A DNA stretch of 64,000 nt from Plasmopara viticola (lineage: Eukaryota > Oomycota > Peronosporomycetes > Peronosporales > Peronosporaceae), in NCBI GenBank assembly GCA_001695595.3, contig MBPM02000009.1, forward strand, positions 1,426,001-1,490,000. The letters run 5' to 3'. How positions within the stretch are numbered: position 1 is the stretch's first letter; each line of letters starts with the position of its first letter. This document shows positions 45,606 through 56,734 of this stretch, in pieces. Below the pieces are notes generated by a model. It saw nothing but the letters and a program-made list of their open reading frames with translations. It was not told where the DNA came from and ran no database searches. A program made the position numbers and the translations under genes.

Positions 45606-47497
45606 ATGGCGGGGAGCATGTACACCAAGATGACGTCAACCGGCTCGTCACTTATCGTGAATTCGCGTACGATTTCGAAGGAGCTTGAGGCAAAAATAGC
45701 AGCAGCCATCGCGAGTATTATCACGTCTCATGATGTATCCAAACTCACCACAAAGCTAGTGCGTCAAGCCGTGGAGAAGGAGGTGCACGTGAGCCTCACG
45801 AATCACAAGGACGTGCTCAAACGGTTGATGCACCAAGAGCTGCGCAAGCATAAATCAAAAAAGGTGGCCAAACGTACAGTGCCAGAGCCGTGGAAAAATG
45901 AGTTAAGGCGTGAGAGCATTACTAGGGGCCTCAACTGCATCTACGAGATGCTGCGCGCTACCTCGGGTTTTCCAGACTGGGGACTACACGCTATTCAGTC
46001 GCTATATGATTTGCAAGCGGTAGAGAAAGGTGATGTGCTACGTCGGTCTACGCTCTACGCCAGACTCATTGACGCTTTGTGGCTCAAGGTGGATCGACAC
46101 GCGGATTGGGCTGTTGGCACCATCCCCACGCCGACTCAATTCGTCAATGCTATCACTGCTGTCTACATCGTGGAGCGGCTAGGTATTTCTCATTCAAGAC
46201 GGGTTGAATTGTTAAATTTGTGTGATCAAACGCCACCTGTTTATGGAGCAAAGGTAAGCGAGACTGATTTAGTAGACAAGGAGGCGACTTGATGCTCTTG
46301 TGGTGTGCAGGAACTTCTTGGATGGGATCCCGCAGAAGGCTTTCCACAGATGGAAGATAAAAGTAAACCATCCATGTTTGAGCGACTAACAAGTGCTCTA
46401 ATTCTCTGGCATCACGCACACGCGCTTGGGATTTCGATTGGATTTACGTTGCCCCAGCTTTTGCAACACTTATTGTCAATGTACCCGTATAAGGGCCCGG
46501 ATGATCTTTCGCCTTTAGAGTACGAAGATCAAGTGCACTTGGTCACGACACTGGTTTTTGTACTCACAAATCATGGACGACTGCGCTGCGAGACGGTACG
46601 ATCTTAGATACGATTATCACGACTTCTTGCAGGGCTAAACTTTCGAATTATATGACTGCAGGATCTTCTACCTCATGAATACTTTTTCCTGCGCCATCAC
46701 ATTGTCTACCACTTGGCGCAACAAGATGTGGCTCTGCTTGGGGAAACAATACGAGTAAATTCTTAAAAGATACAGCTTTTGATAATGCCTCATCCTTTAC
46801 TTATCTCGTATATGTGCTACACGTAGGCTTTGAGGTGCTTTGAAGGCTCAAATAATCTTGTACAAGTGCGTCGAGGAATGGCGTATTTACTGTTGAGTCA
46901 ACGCGAGGACGGATCTTGGTCGAGCGAAGGTGCACAAGACCCCAACCAGCGTTACTATTCGACCATGCAAGCGCTGTGGGCTGTATGCGAGCCTCAGCGG
47001 GTGGGATTTGCACCAGCGTTTTTGGAAGCAACTCCAATTCTGGAGCTACACTTAAATGCCGAAATCAGAATTCCTGACGTAAGAGAAGTGTTCTTGTTGC
47101 TGTTCAGTGTGTCTTCAAGCTCTAAATCTTGTGTTTTGCTCTGCCGTTGCTTGTGTAGGGTATTCCACTGGATGTCCCTAAGGTTAAAGCGGATGATTCA
47201 AATGTTGATTCTGAGGTGGCAGCGGCAACAGCGGCTGCTCCTCCTGAGAGTGAAGACGTGGCAACACGCGTCGCTTTTTTACAAGGTTTACTGAATCAGA
47301 ATGGCAATGTGAAAAGCGTTTCTACAGCTCTGGCCACACATGTGCTGAGCACTCTCGCAGACATGGTGCTTACTGTTAAAATTTTGAAAAGCACAGGTGT
47401 CGGGCGTACTATCAACAAATTACGCAAGCACGATACCCCGTCTGTAGCCAAGGCAGCCACACAACTTGTAGCAAAATGGAAAAAAGATTTGTTGTAG
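45606..47497 (+). CDS. Nuclear protein with DEK C-terminal-like and TFIIS N-terminal domains
   Basis: Five exons, 45606-46253, 46311-46595, 46662-46754, 46827-47078 and 47159-47497; 538 residues. The first four introns are all phase 0. Residues about 20-75 (LEAKIAAAIASIITSHDVSK, LTTKLVRQAVEKEVHVSL) match the DEK C-terminal fold, a DNA/chromatin-binding helical domain. The last 75 residues (LTVKILKSTGVGRTINKL, PSVAKAATQLVAKWKKDLL) match the TFIIS/LEDGF/Med26 N-terminal domain that docks onto transcription-elongation partners. The middle 370 residues, with an ISQREDGSW-like segment (LSQREDGSWSSEG) and helical repeats, are not assigned. The combination suggests a chromatin-bound elongation factor. 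The ATG at 45618 would be an alternative start. Confidence 0.85.
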
Positions 47498-47566
47498 GCA
47501 CACGTAAAACTTAAACTGCGCTTAAATTACTCGTTGATTGACTATGTTGTACGCCTAACAACCCAA

Positions 47567-49964
47567 TCACCAGGGACTGATGTCGGCCAGAACTTTTTTT
47601 GCAGCTTTCCACGCTGCATTGGACGGTTTTGGTCGCTGTTCAGCTCCATCAAAGGATCCGTAACGCTCATCCTCTTCCGAAATCAACGGATCCTTTAGCT
47701 CGTATAATGTGTGTCCCGATCGCGGAGAGGAGTTGCTAGATGATGATACAGAAAACTGGCCTGCCAATGGCATACTCGCGCTTGATCGTGCGTTCGAATC
47801 CTCGCTGCTGCGATCTGCCCTGTCACGAGATTTCTTTGCTGCAGCCCCATATTGTCTTCGCCGCGCCGCAGATGCAGGAGATAATCTTGTATTTCGAGGC
47901 CGATTGGCCACAAAGTACACCGAAAACAGAAAGCAGCTCATAGCAACTCCAAACGCGACTATTAACTCGACGCACATAATGATGGAGAGGATACGATGAT
48001 CAATGGGTGGCGTGTCTGGACTAGGTGGTGGGGTCACTGTTTAAACAATAAATACCGAGTTTAAATCAAAGACCTTTATAGCTCACAATCGTATTGTAAA
48101 CAGACCTGCTGGTAACAAAATATTGAGAAGTGCGGCAGCAGCCATGGTCGAATTATTGTAGCTATCATCGAAAATTTGGACTGGTCCAGCATCGCGAGAG
48201 TAATAAGCTAGCGCTAAAGCCGTAGGTGCAAGCTCCTGCTTTGGTGCGGACCATGGAAGAGACGACTGAGCATATATTGTTGCCTCACAAACCATCTCTC
48301 TCGTTTTGTTGCGAATATAGTCGGCTAAACCGGGAAATTTGTTCTACTTGTCACTAAAGTGTCAGCATAAATGGCACGATGCTATAGCAACACAAGGATC
48401 ACATACCCTAACAAAGTTTCGCTGGAGAAAGTAGTTGTAGATGATCCACGTCGTAATTGCAGGGCGGTCATCCATCAAATTCAGGTTGTCCTCAGAGCAC
48501 GCGAAAAAAGAAGCTGGGTATTTCGTGCAATAGAAGGAGAACGAACTAGGTTCCGCTAGAATATGCTTCATTGAACGCATCTTTTTATCGTCATCCAAAT
48601 TAACAGCATATCCAGGGAGGAAGCCGCGTAGGGAGTGAAAAGAGCTCCAAGACCATCTACTGGAGTCTGCGAAGAAATCTGCCGACGTGTTCCACAGCCG
48701 ATTCAGAGCTTTTTCAAGGCCTCCGGCCATTGCTCTCATTTCTTCTAAATCGTTCAAAAGCTCTTTTTGAGTCAAAACAAACTTTGTGCACACGGATGAG
48801 TGCTCTATCAGCACATGGCCAATGTTCACCAATGCCAACGTTGACCGCAGCACAAAAGCATTAAACTCCACATCTTCCACTCCAAAAGAAGCTGCCCTAA
48901 CGCCACTTGCGGCTCTAGCAATGGACGCTAGCATACCATCTTTAGAGCTGTAAACCTCCCCTCTTTTCAAACGAGTTTGTGCCGCAAGATAGACCATAGG
49001 CTCATACATATCTTTGACAGCGTCGTTTGTAGAAAATATTGTACTCGATCCTGCTGCAAAACGAGATCGAGCTTTCTCGGGGATTGAGCTAATGACCTCT
49101 TCGTAATCCGGTGCATTCTTCAAGTCAGCGAGAAATGCTTTCCAGTGTGGTGACAGCGACGAAAATGTCTCCCAAGGGTGCTGTTTGAAGTCATCAAAGA
49201 AACAATCGCTTTTCAGCACCACGTCAAGGTGAAAGGCTACAAATAATTCAACTTACATAAGTCATAAGCAAGCTATTGGGCGCAGGGCCGCCGCGTGTTG
49301 AGTACAAATGCTTTAGTAGTTTTTTCAAGGGCTCATAAACGTGACATAGAAACTGGACGGCGGTATTACTTACTCCAAGCACTGAATCATACGGTGCGAG
49401 GCGAAAAATCTCCCAAGCTACATCACCAGCGATCGGTGGAGCCGAGATCGTCGAGGTATTTAGCAGCGACATTGATAAATCACCTTGCTGCTCATTCACT
49501 GCCGAGTGCCAGAATGCTGGTCCTGGATGAAATGTACGATTGCTGGGTATCCACTGTAGATTGTATGGAACCGACGGCCCGTAGACCAAGTGTGGCAGTA
49601 ATCCGTTAGGCTTTTGATAGTGAAGGATACGCTGGACCTGCGCCGCCGCCCGGTCAAAGTCATTGTGAGCCAGAGCTTGAGCTGCCACAAGAGCTTCAGC
49701 GGGTTTCTAGGTCAAGGTAGAAGAGCAAATGAATGCGTAAGAATCCGCTCCTAGACACAACAACCACCTTTCTTCAAGATCTTATACCAAATACTGAAAG
49801 CCCACAATGTCGCGCGCGCCCGCTCCGACGCCGCCGAGCTCTGGGTCCACATGAGACTCCAGCACTGCAATGGCGTCTTGCTGTAGCTTCTTCTCGTCGC
49901 ACGGAAGATCTGCCGCCGCCAACGCGAGCGCGCACATGGCGAAAAGCAAGCGTGCGATCTGCAT
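47567..49964 (-). CDS. Secretory-pathway membrane-anchored six-hairpin glycosidase, GH63-like
   Basis: Five minus-strand exons, 49964-49788, 49706-49257, 49180-48407, 48343-48106 and 48036-47567; 702 residues. A signal peptide (MQIARLLFAMCALALAAA) starts it. The catalytic part has KPAEALVAAQALAHNDF, KPNGLLPHLVYGPSV, HPWETFSSLSPHW, the MYEPMVYLAAQTRLKRGE segment, GFLPGYAV and TTWIIYNYFLQRNF, the layout of (alpha/alpha)6 glycosidases of the GH63 / mannosylglycerate-hydrolase type. A single transmembrane helix (ILSIIMCVELIVAFGVAMSC, about residues 560-585) is followed by a 115-residue Ser/Arg-rich tail with KDPLISEEDERYGSF, so it is type I. The third exon's start was placed at HPWET because this restores the family motif and the phase (76-base intron). 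Substrate is unknown. The spacer to the divergent SPAG17 gene is 127 bases. Confidence 0.82.
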
Positions 49965-50091
49965 GGGATACGAGCGCGGAGCTGTCCGGGTATGAATTGT
50001 CTCAGCTTTGGCTTTTGACCGATTCTTTGAAGAAAAAAGTTGGGTTAATTTAGGACAACCCTCGTTTTTGACCTTCAAACGACGCGAACCC
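49965..50091. promoter_or_regulatory. Shared 127-base spacer between divergent genes
   Basis: It lies between the start codons of the glycosidase (minus, 49964) and SPAG17-like (plus, 50092) genes. The frame of the plus gene stays open upstream to about 50008 without an ATG, so 50092 is the first usable start. Confidence 0.5.
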
Positions 50092-53000
50092 ATGGGGCGT
50101 TGGGGATTCTACGCGGTGGCGCTAGTCAATGGCTCAACAGAGGAAGCTTTAAGCGCCAAAAGAGAGCTACTGAATGAACTCAATGCAAACAGTGAGCTTA
50201 CTAGTTGGTCAAGGCCTTGCTCGTTTCGCGTCGTTGACCGCGCTGAGTTAGAGACGCTCGTGCAAGTTGTCGATGCAGATGAAGTAAATGCAGAGCTACG
50301 CGAAGAGATAGCGCTAGGGATTGCAACCACGATGAAGAATGATAAAGTTTTAGATGCAGGTATCGGTACAGTCTTGCAGAAAGAAAAGGGGGACGAGACC
50401 ACGCGAATCGCAATGACACCCTCAATGCTAGTGCTGGCCTTTCAGCGCCTTGTGGCTCGAGACAAGCAAGAATTTCTCGCACACAAACGAAATGCCACTG
50501 TCGGGGCAGCAAGTGAGATAGCACACACGGTTGCGCGTGTGTACTTATTAGTGGATTATCCTTCTTCTTTATTAGAGACGGAGGCACTGTTGCAGCTGAA
50601 AGAGAGTGGCAATACGTCTGTAGAAGCTGAAGAAGCAGAAGAGCTACCATTTTTGTCGCTGATCGACGGAGTGATCCTCATAGCAGATCCCTTGGGCATT
50701 TCAGCAGCTGCGAGTCAAAATAGTACATGTAGTGGCTTTACTAATTCTTTACATAAGCCTGACGTCACTGTTGATGACACGATCTCCACAACGTCGATGA
50801 AAGAGACGTCAGTGTTTCAGACGGCCAATGCGTTCGTAAAAGGGCTGTTTGAAACTGCTCAGGTCGGTGGTGCGGAATGGAGCGAGTTTACGTTCACAAA
50901 TATCACCTGCAGCGCTGATGCAACAATGTTAAAGAAGCCAAAGGACCTTGAGATGGAGCTTGTTACCATTGTTAATAAGTTAGCTGCTCAAAAATGTGCT
51001 TTTAAGAATCGGATGGCACCAACAAAATCTTTTGTGGTTTCAGGCTTACCTGGCGATATAACTTGCGAACACGATCAGCTATACAAAAACTATGAAATGT
51101 CACTGAAAGGGGTGTATACTGGTAGTGTAGCAGTCAGCACGGTGCTGTTTGCCATCACTGAGGCCGCTATTACAGCCTCTTCCCCTCTAACCGTATCCAA
51201 TATAAGCCAAATTAATCCAAATTCATCTCGATTCGAAGAATTTCTTGAGTATGGTGACTTGGCCGCATGTCGGGTGGCAAATGCTCAACTTCACCATGAA
51301 CTGCTGCAAGCTGATGGGGATCCATGTTTTCTGCCTTATGGAGAATATCGCGTCGATGATATTGAAAAGACTATGTGGCAGCGAGCAAATCTACTAGGTG
51401 TGGGCAACGACGGGCGGAAAGGGATGCCTCAGAGAGCAGAACTGTCCGAGCCAGAACGCAGTGTTTGTGATACAGAACTTTCATCGTTCTTTACATCACC
51501 CCGTCTAAGCTGCGCAATGGTACATCGGACACGACAACTCTTGCAAATTGAAGAGATGCTAGGGAGCTCTTGGCGGGGACATTTGCAGTCTCGCGCATAT
51601 TCCGAAAGCCTCGCACGCACGATTTTACCGCAACGAATCGCACAGGTGCTACGGGAAACTCCACTCGACACTCAATTCAGTTATTATGCGCCCACGGACT
51701 CACTTCTGGTAGCGTGTCTCCCGAAAATTGAATCTGGTCGATTAAAAGTGTCAACGTGGACAGCTCGAAATCATGTACGTCACCAACCAGTCTATGGCGA
51801 TTGGAAGCGAGAACAGCGGGGAAATGCTGTCCCAGGGGCATTTAAAGCAATGTCTTTTGACCAGCTTGCGCTCAAAAGTTGGTCGATGTATCCTGCCGAT
51901 CACAGTGTTATTCAACTTCACCAGACATCCCGCGGACACGTATGGCTTACAGTACATCGAAACGGGTGCGCTCACAGCTTAAGTTGTGTTAGATGATTCC
52001 CTCTTGTAATTTCTACTTTTTGACAGGATGGCGGTTGGATTACGGCCAGGAACGGAGAAGACAGGAAACGTTTTAAGTAGAGTAAAATCGGTCGAAAGAC
52101 ATAGACCAGCAGAGGTCAAGCCGAATTCAAACAGTGTGTATAATTTTATCGCATCATTTCAAGACGATTCCACGCTTTATACTTCTGAGGGTAAACGGAG
52201 TTTTCCAAAAAAGCCTGATCAGCTGTCCACTATCGTGGTAACCAACTCTTTTCCAAGTGGTCTTATTGTATCCACTCGCTCGGACGGCTGTGTGATCCAG
52301 CGGTACTCCCATACTTTAAAAGCGTGTGGTCGTAGCTCCACCACTGACTGCACAAGTCGACTTGAAGAGCAAGACATCGAGATTGCAACGAAGCAGCTAC
52401 AAGAATATGAGGAAGAAGAAACATATCGAATGGTTTACGGAAATGGCAGTGTGCTTAGAACACTTCGGTGTGGACGAAGAGAAGTTTTGTTGGCTAACGG
52501 TATTGTTCGCATTCTTTGTCCGGGTGAGAATGATCTTCAGAAGTCGAAGATGCCAGCAAGAATTTACGCTAAAGTGGTTTCCACGCGTAAGGTAGACCCA
52601 GAGACGAATGCATTGATCGAGAAGCATTCCAACGGTGTCGTCCTTGTCACATGTACGAGCGGAGCTCGTGTGACCTACCATGTAGATGGCACGAGGATGT
52701 ATATGAACGCTGCGCGCACGCATATTTTGGTGAAAAAACAGTCGTTTGCCGATGTTTGCATCGATATAAAAGTTAATGGAACAGCCCAATCTCATGCAAG
52801 TGGAAAAAGAGTCACAATTGAAAAGAAAGGTCTACAAGTGCGCAGCGTTGTGAATGTCTATGATGGAACAAAAATTGAAATTGGTTATAACACAAAAGTC
52901 ACGGCGCAGGTAAATGGTCGAGTCACGACCCGAAAGCCTAGTGGACAAGTGATTGTGGCAAAAGACAGTGGAAGAGTAGAGATGAGCTTATCAGTAGATC

Positions 53001-54476
53001 AGAGCATTAAAAGTGCTCAGGATGACGACGATCGAGATGTGACAGACCACACTGGTGTCTACTACTTTGATTGCCACCATGCGCGGTTCCAGCTAAGCGA
53101 CAGTGAGCATAACAGTTTTCGTGTGGATCTACGCGGAAAAAAGGAGGAGCCTACCGTAATTGTCAATCTTGCTGGCGAAGTAAGCGAGGAAGAAAGTGCT
53201 CGATACAATATAGAAAGCATCCCAGCGCGAGCTGTCATTAATAAGCCGATCGAGCCTTACATCTTCCTTCTCAATGGTGATGGCACAGGGGTTGAAATGC
53301 TAAGGCCGCAAGATATTGCAGACTTTATGGACGATGTTCCACCAAAAGATCAAGTAAAACATCATCAAGATATCGACGCAATTGCTTCACGTCTTCATGT
53401 CTTTTTGCGTAAGTTGAGCGCATCTACTGATTTCCAACGCCATTGTTTTCTCATGAACAATCCAACGCTTGATGAAGAAATGCTGCAACTCCAACGACCA
53501 GTTGGAGTAGCCGGCAAGTATCTCGTCAGCTACTTTGATGAGTTTCAACATACGTCAGCACAGCATCAATGCACGATGGTGAGGCGGGTCGAGCAAATTC
53601 AACCACTTTCTACCGATGAGCTTGAAGAAATGCACAATGGCTGGGCCAAGTGGGTGGACTGGCAAAAAGACCGTGAAGCGGAGAAGAAAGGCTACCAAGT
53701 CGAAAGTTCTCGTCAATTTGAGGTGATTGCTCAAGAACTTGTGATGCAAAAGAAAGTGTTGGCTGCTTACAAGCAGTCTTGTGTACGAAAAAAAATGGCT
53801 CGACAAAAGGCGCGTGAGACAGAAGCTGCAAAAAGTATGCATGAGATAAGTCCTACTTTGCGCTTAGAAAAACTTCAGAAATTAGAAGAGGAATTGGAAA
53901 AAGACGACACGAATGAAGAAGATTTATATGACGAATTTGGTGAGTTCGGTTCGGACATGGGCGACGAAGAATTTGGAGAAGTTGTAGAGGTAGACGATCT
54001 ATCAGAATTGCTCTGGTCCACCTTTTCTCAGGCTGACGTGGAAGGCAGGGGTCTTCTTTCCATTGCACAAAGTACGTGGATCGAGATCTACCAAAGAATT
54101 TCTTGCTGATTTTCTTTTGTATATGATGTACGTGTGATACAGCTCGGTTGGGTTTGGCTAATGTGCTGGGCATCGGCGTGACGACAGAGGAATTAACTGA
54201 GGCACTCATACGGTGGAAGACTCCTTCTCCATATGATGTACGGCTATAGTATCACATCGAACCTGCTTACCAATGCACTCACTGTTTTTGGTGCCACAGG
54301 TAAGCTTTGATGTGTTTAGTGACCTTGTGGACTTCTTTCGAATCAACGACAACCAGAATGATATTCCATTGCTAAAGAGCGTAAAAACAAATCAATGCAA
54401 TGAGTACGGCACGCCTCACTGCGTCGCTGGGTCCGCCACGAAGGCCATTCGCGCGAGACACGGCATCGCCTCATAA
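50092..54476 (+). CDS. SPAG17: Flagellar central-apparatus protein, SPAG17/PF6-like
   Basis: Four exons, 50092-51965, 52027-54071, 54143-54237 and 54300-54476; 1396 residues. SPAG17/PF6 is a C1a-projection protein of the axonemal central pair and is needed for normal flagellar beating. The second exon carries the family's repeated 'strand-turn' blocks: NSFPSGLIVSTRSDGCVIQR, YRMVYGNGSVLRTLRCGRRE, VTYHVDGTRMYMN and YIFLLNGDGTGVEMLRPQDI, which parallels the human YADGSGMELLR block. A charged helix (WQKDREAEKKGYQVESSR) and an acidic run follow. The end has an EF-hand-like pair (FSQADVEGRGLLSIAQ, VSFDVFSDLVDFFRIND). The human and algal proteins exceed 2,000 residues, so this is a short version; I see no ASH domain. 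The first intron uses GTGCGC/GACAG at 51966-52026 and is the least certain border. An intact reading frame implies swimming zoospores. Confidence 0.85.
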
Positions 54477-54615
54477 GTGCAGCCATTTTATCGAACTAAT
54501 GAATATTCGGTTCAACAGGGGGGATAAAGACAATCCCATTAATTAACGGTAATGAAAAATGAGGTAAACCAACCATTTCGAATTTGCCGCAACAGATACA
54601 CTTGCTTCCGTAATT

Positions 54616-55596
54616 ATGACTGGCCCTCCGTCTCCCAAGCGTCAGCGCACTGACGACAACACTGATGATGACAAGGTGCAGAAAGTCCTTGAGTCTGTAA
54701 AGAAAGTAGAAGAGGAACTCGAACAGGTTAGCGAGGAGCAAGCGAAAGAGATCCTCGTTATAGAGACCAAGTACAATGCCAAGAAGCGCCCGACGTATAT
54801 TAAGCGTAACAAATTATTGGCAGATATCCCTCACTTTTGGAAGCAAGCTGTACGTGATAAAACATTTAAGTGGAAGCTGTTTTTAGTTTCTCGCGCTTAG
54901 TTGCTCATTTTGGCAGTTCTCGAATCATCCGCTCGTGGGCAACCTCATCAACGAGGACGATGGAATGCTTTTGGATTTCTTACAATCCTTTGACGTCACG
55001 TTCGTGGGTGAAGATGGGAGTTTTAAGATGGAGTTGGTGAGATCAGTATCAGTGCTACTATTATTGTTGCTTTGTCCATTAAGACCATTGTTTTGTTATT
55101 GCGTCAGACTTTTCAGGAAAACCCATACTTTTCGCCCAAGATCTTGTGGAAGCAGGTTAAGTTTTCGGAGGATGGGGAAGAGGTTGAGGTTACTGCGTCG
55201 GAAGTCTCTTGGAAGGACAAGGCTGAAGTGGCAGAAAACTCGGAAAAATTTCCTTTTTTTCAGGTGTGATCTTGCGTCTCGCATCAATAAATTACCGTCG
55301 AAATGATTAACATTCTCTTTGTCAGTGGTTCACCTCGACAAATGGAGACCAGGATGTTGCCGAGATAATAAAGGAAGAGTTGTGGAAAAATCCTGTTTCC
55401 TTTTATAATATGGTACGAGCAAAAGTGGTAGACGGTAAAGCTTGCTGTATTAACAATGTGCTTCATTGATTGCTAGAACGAAGACGACGACGAAGATGAC
55501 GATGAAGACGAAGGGGTCGAGGAAGAAGAAGAAGGCGACGAGGATGAAGAAGGCGAAGATGACGAGGAAGAGGTGGAGAGTGAGGACAAAGAATGA
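54616..55596 (+). CDS. SET: SET/TAF-I type NAP-family histone chaperone
   Basis: Five exons, 54616-54849, 54917-55036, 55108-55263, 55326-55412 and 55477-55596; 238 residues. The order is a basic Pro-rich start (GPPSPKRQRTDD), a long dimerisation helix (LESVKKVEEELEQVSEEQAK), KRNKLLADIPHFWKQA, FSNHPLVGNLINEDD, LDFLQSFDVTFVGEDGSFKM, TFQENPYFSPKILWKQ, PFFQWFTS and a C-terminal acidic tail of about 35 Asp/Glu-rich residues. This is the complete NAP fold of SET (INHAT/TAF-I beta), which binds core histones in the nucleus. The HFWKQA and ENPYF landmarks separate it from NAP1 proper. The short exons split the domain between landmarks, and every junction is phase 0. It is convergent with the SPC1 gene; stop to stop distance is 125 bases. 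Confidence 0.93.
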
Positions 55597-55721
55597 AGAC
55601 GTATTTAGCCAGACCTTACACTGCCGTCGATAATGAATTCCACTCAGACCTCTTCATTTATCGTTTAGCACCTTGCTGCTGTATCGTGTCTTATCTAAGA
55701 CGCTTTGTCAAACTCGTACAT

Positions 55722-56027
55722 CTACTTTTCTTTCTTTGCGACGTACATGGCACTTGGCAGCCATTTGATCGGATTTCGATTGTAAATGGGCCAATTAGGC
55801 AGTACTACCTGGTGACATGAAGAAAAATAGTCAGAAGAATACCACGTGCCCCTCATTGCGACAGAGACCCGTACCAGCGCGCTGAGAAGTGTAGCACCAA
55901 GCCATGCCTGTAACGGGTACGAAAAATCTTGCTGAAAGTAGCCGTAAATCCAGGCGGGAGTGCAAATGATCACAAAGCACAAATACAACAGAGTTTCTGC
56001 ACGCTCCTGCCCCTTGTAGTCTACCAT
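55722..56027 (-). CDS. SPCS1: Signal peptidase complex subunit 1 (SPC12)
   Basis: Two minus-strand exons, 56027-55875 and 55808-55722; 79 residues. The protein begins MVDYKGQERAETLLYLCFV, has a first membrane span (LLYLCFVIICTPAWIYGYFQ), a second (WLGATLLSALVV) and ends LPNWPIYNRNPIKWLPSAM. The DYKGQ start and the P-W-P-x-Y-x-R-x-P-x-KWLP block are the signature of the small two-span SPC1/SPCS1 subunit of the ER signal peptidase complex, and the length is normal. The 66-base intron (GTACGG...CACCAG) interrupts the second span. Without splicing the frame also stays open, but it inserts unrelated sequence, so the spliced form is preferred. Confidence 0.93.
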   Translation of the reverse strand: MVDYKGQERAETLLYLCFVIICTPAWIYGYFQQDFSYPLQAWLGATLLSALVRVSVAMRGTWYSSDYFSSCHQVVLPNWPIYNRNPIKWLPSAMYVAKKEK

Positions 56028-56161
56028 AGATGCGGAAAAAAAAATTATGCATAAAGTGGGGTGCAGCTTATGTACACTTGAGGTAAAATCTCGGTGCTGA
56101 CGAAATAATTACGACTTATCTGTTTTCAAAACTCGAGATCTGAATGACAATGCACACAAGT

Positions 56162-56489
56162 GTTGTGTTTGTTGTATTACGTTATCGCGTTGCCAAGTTA
56201 TGCACGTGCTAGGCTCAGTCTGGCTAGTCCACGACACAGAGTGGTGTCCGCATACGTCGGGTCTCGTTCGGCGGGCAGTGCAGCCAGCACCGAGGTCGTG
56301 AGGGTCTTCCATTATTTTGTTTAGCTCTGACTTATTAAAAGCCCAGGTGGCGCCCTGGTGCTGGAGACCGTCGCGTCGAGGGTGAGACTCGGTAAAGACC
56401 TGCAGATGCCCGAGAGCACCTGCCCGAAGCGCGCGAGCATTTAGCCCCCACGCTTGGAAGGAGGGCGTCACCCCAACCTTTTCCGAAGG
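56162..56489 (-). mobile_element. Short LINE-derived non-autonomous element, copy 3
   Basis: 328 bp flanked by perfect 12-bp repeats ATGCACACAAGT (56150-56161 and 56490-56501). It is minus-oriented: on the minus strand it runs from GGAAAAGGTTGGGGTGACGCC-type start to CGATAACGTAATACAACAAA. Internal junctions are the same as in copies 1 and 2. It sits 122 bases upstream of the signal peptidase subunit gene's start, in its promoter side. Confidence 0.92.
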
Positions 56490-56734
56490 ATGCACACAAG
56501 TATATCGATAAAATCCCGACGAATGAGGCAATATAGCGGATTTGAACGCGTATCGAGCACGCGTATAGGTCCTTAGGTTCGCAACATTGTCAAGACGAGC
56601 CGTATTAAGTCTTTGGCTTTCCAGCGTACATTAGTAAGCGTGACATGACGTTTGATAATGTGCAACGGCAATAAGAACCGCTCCAGTGACATATGCCAGA
56701 ATTGACGTAGCTAACTAAGTTTGTGCAGCCATCT

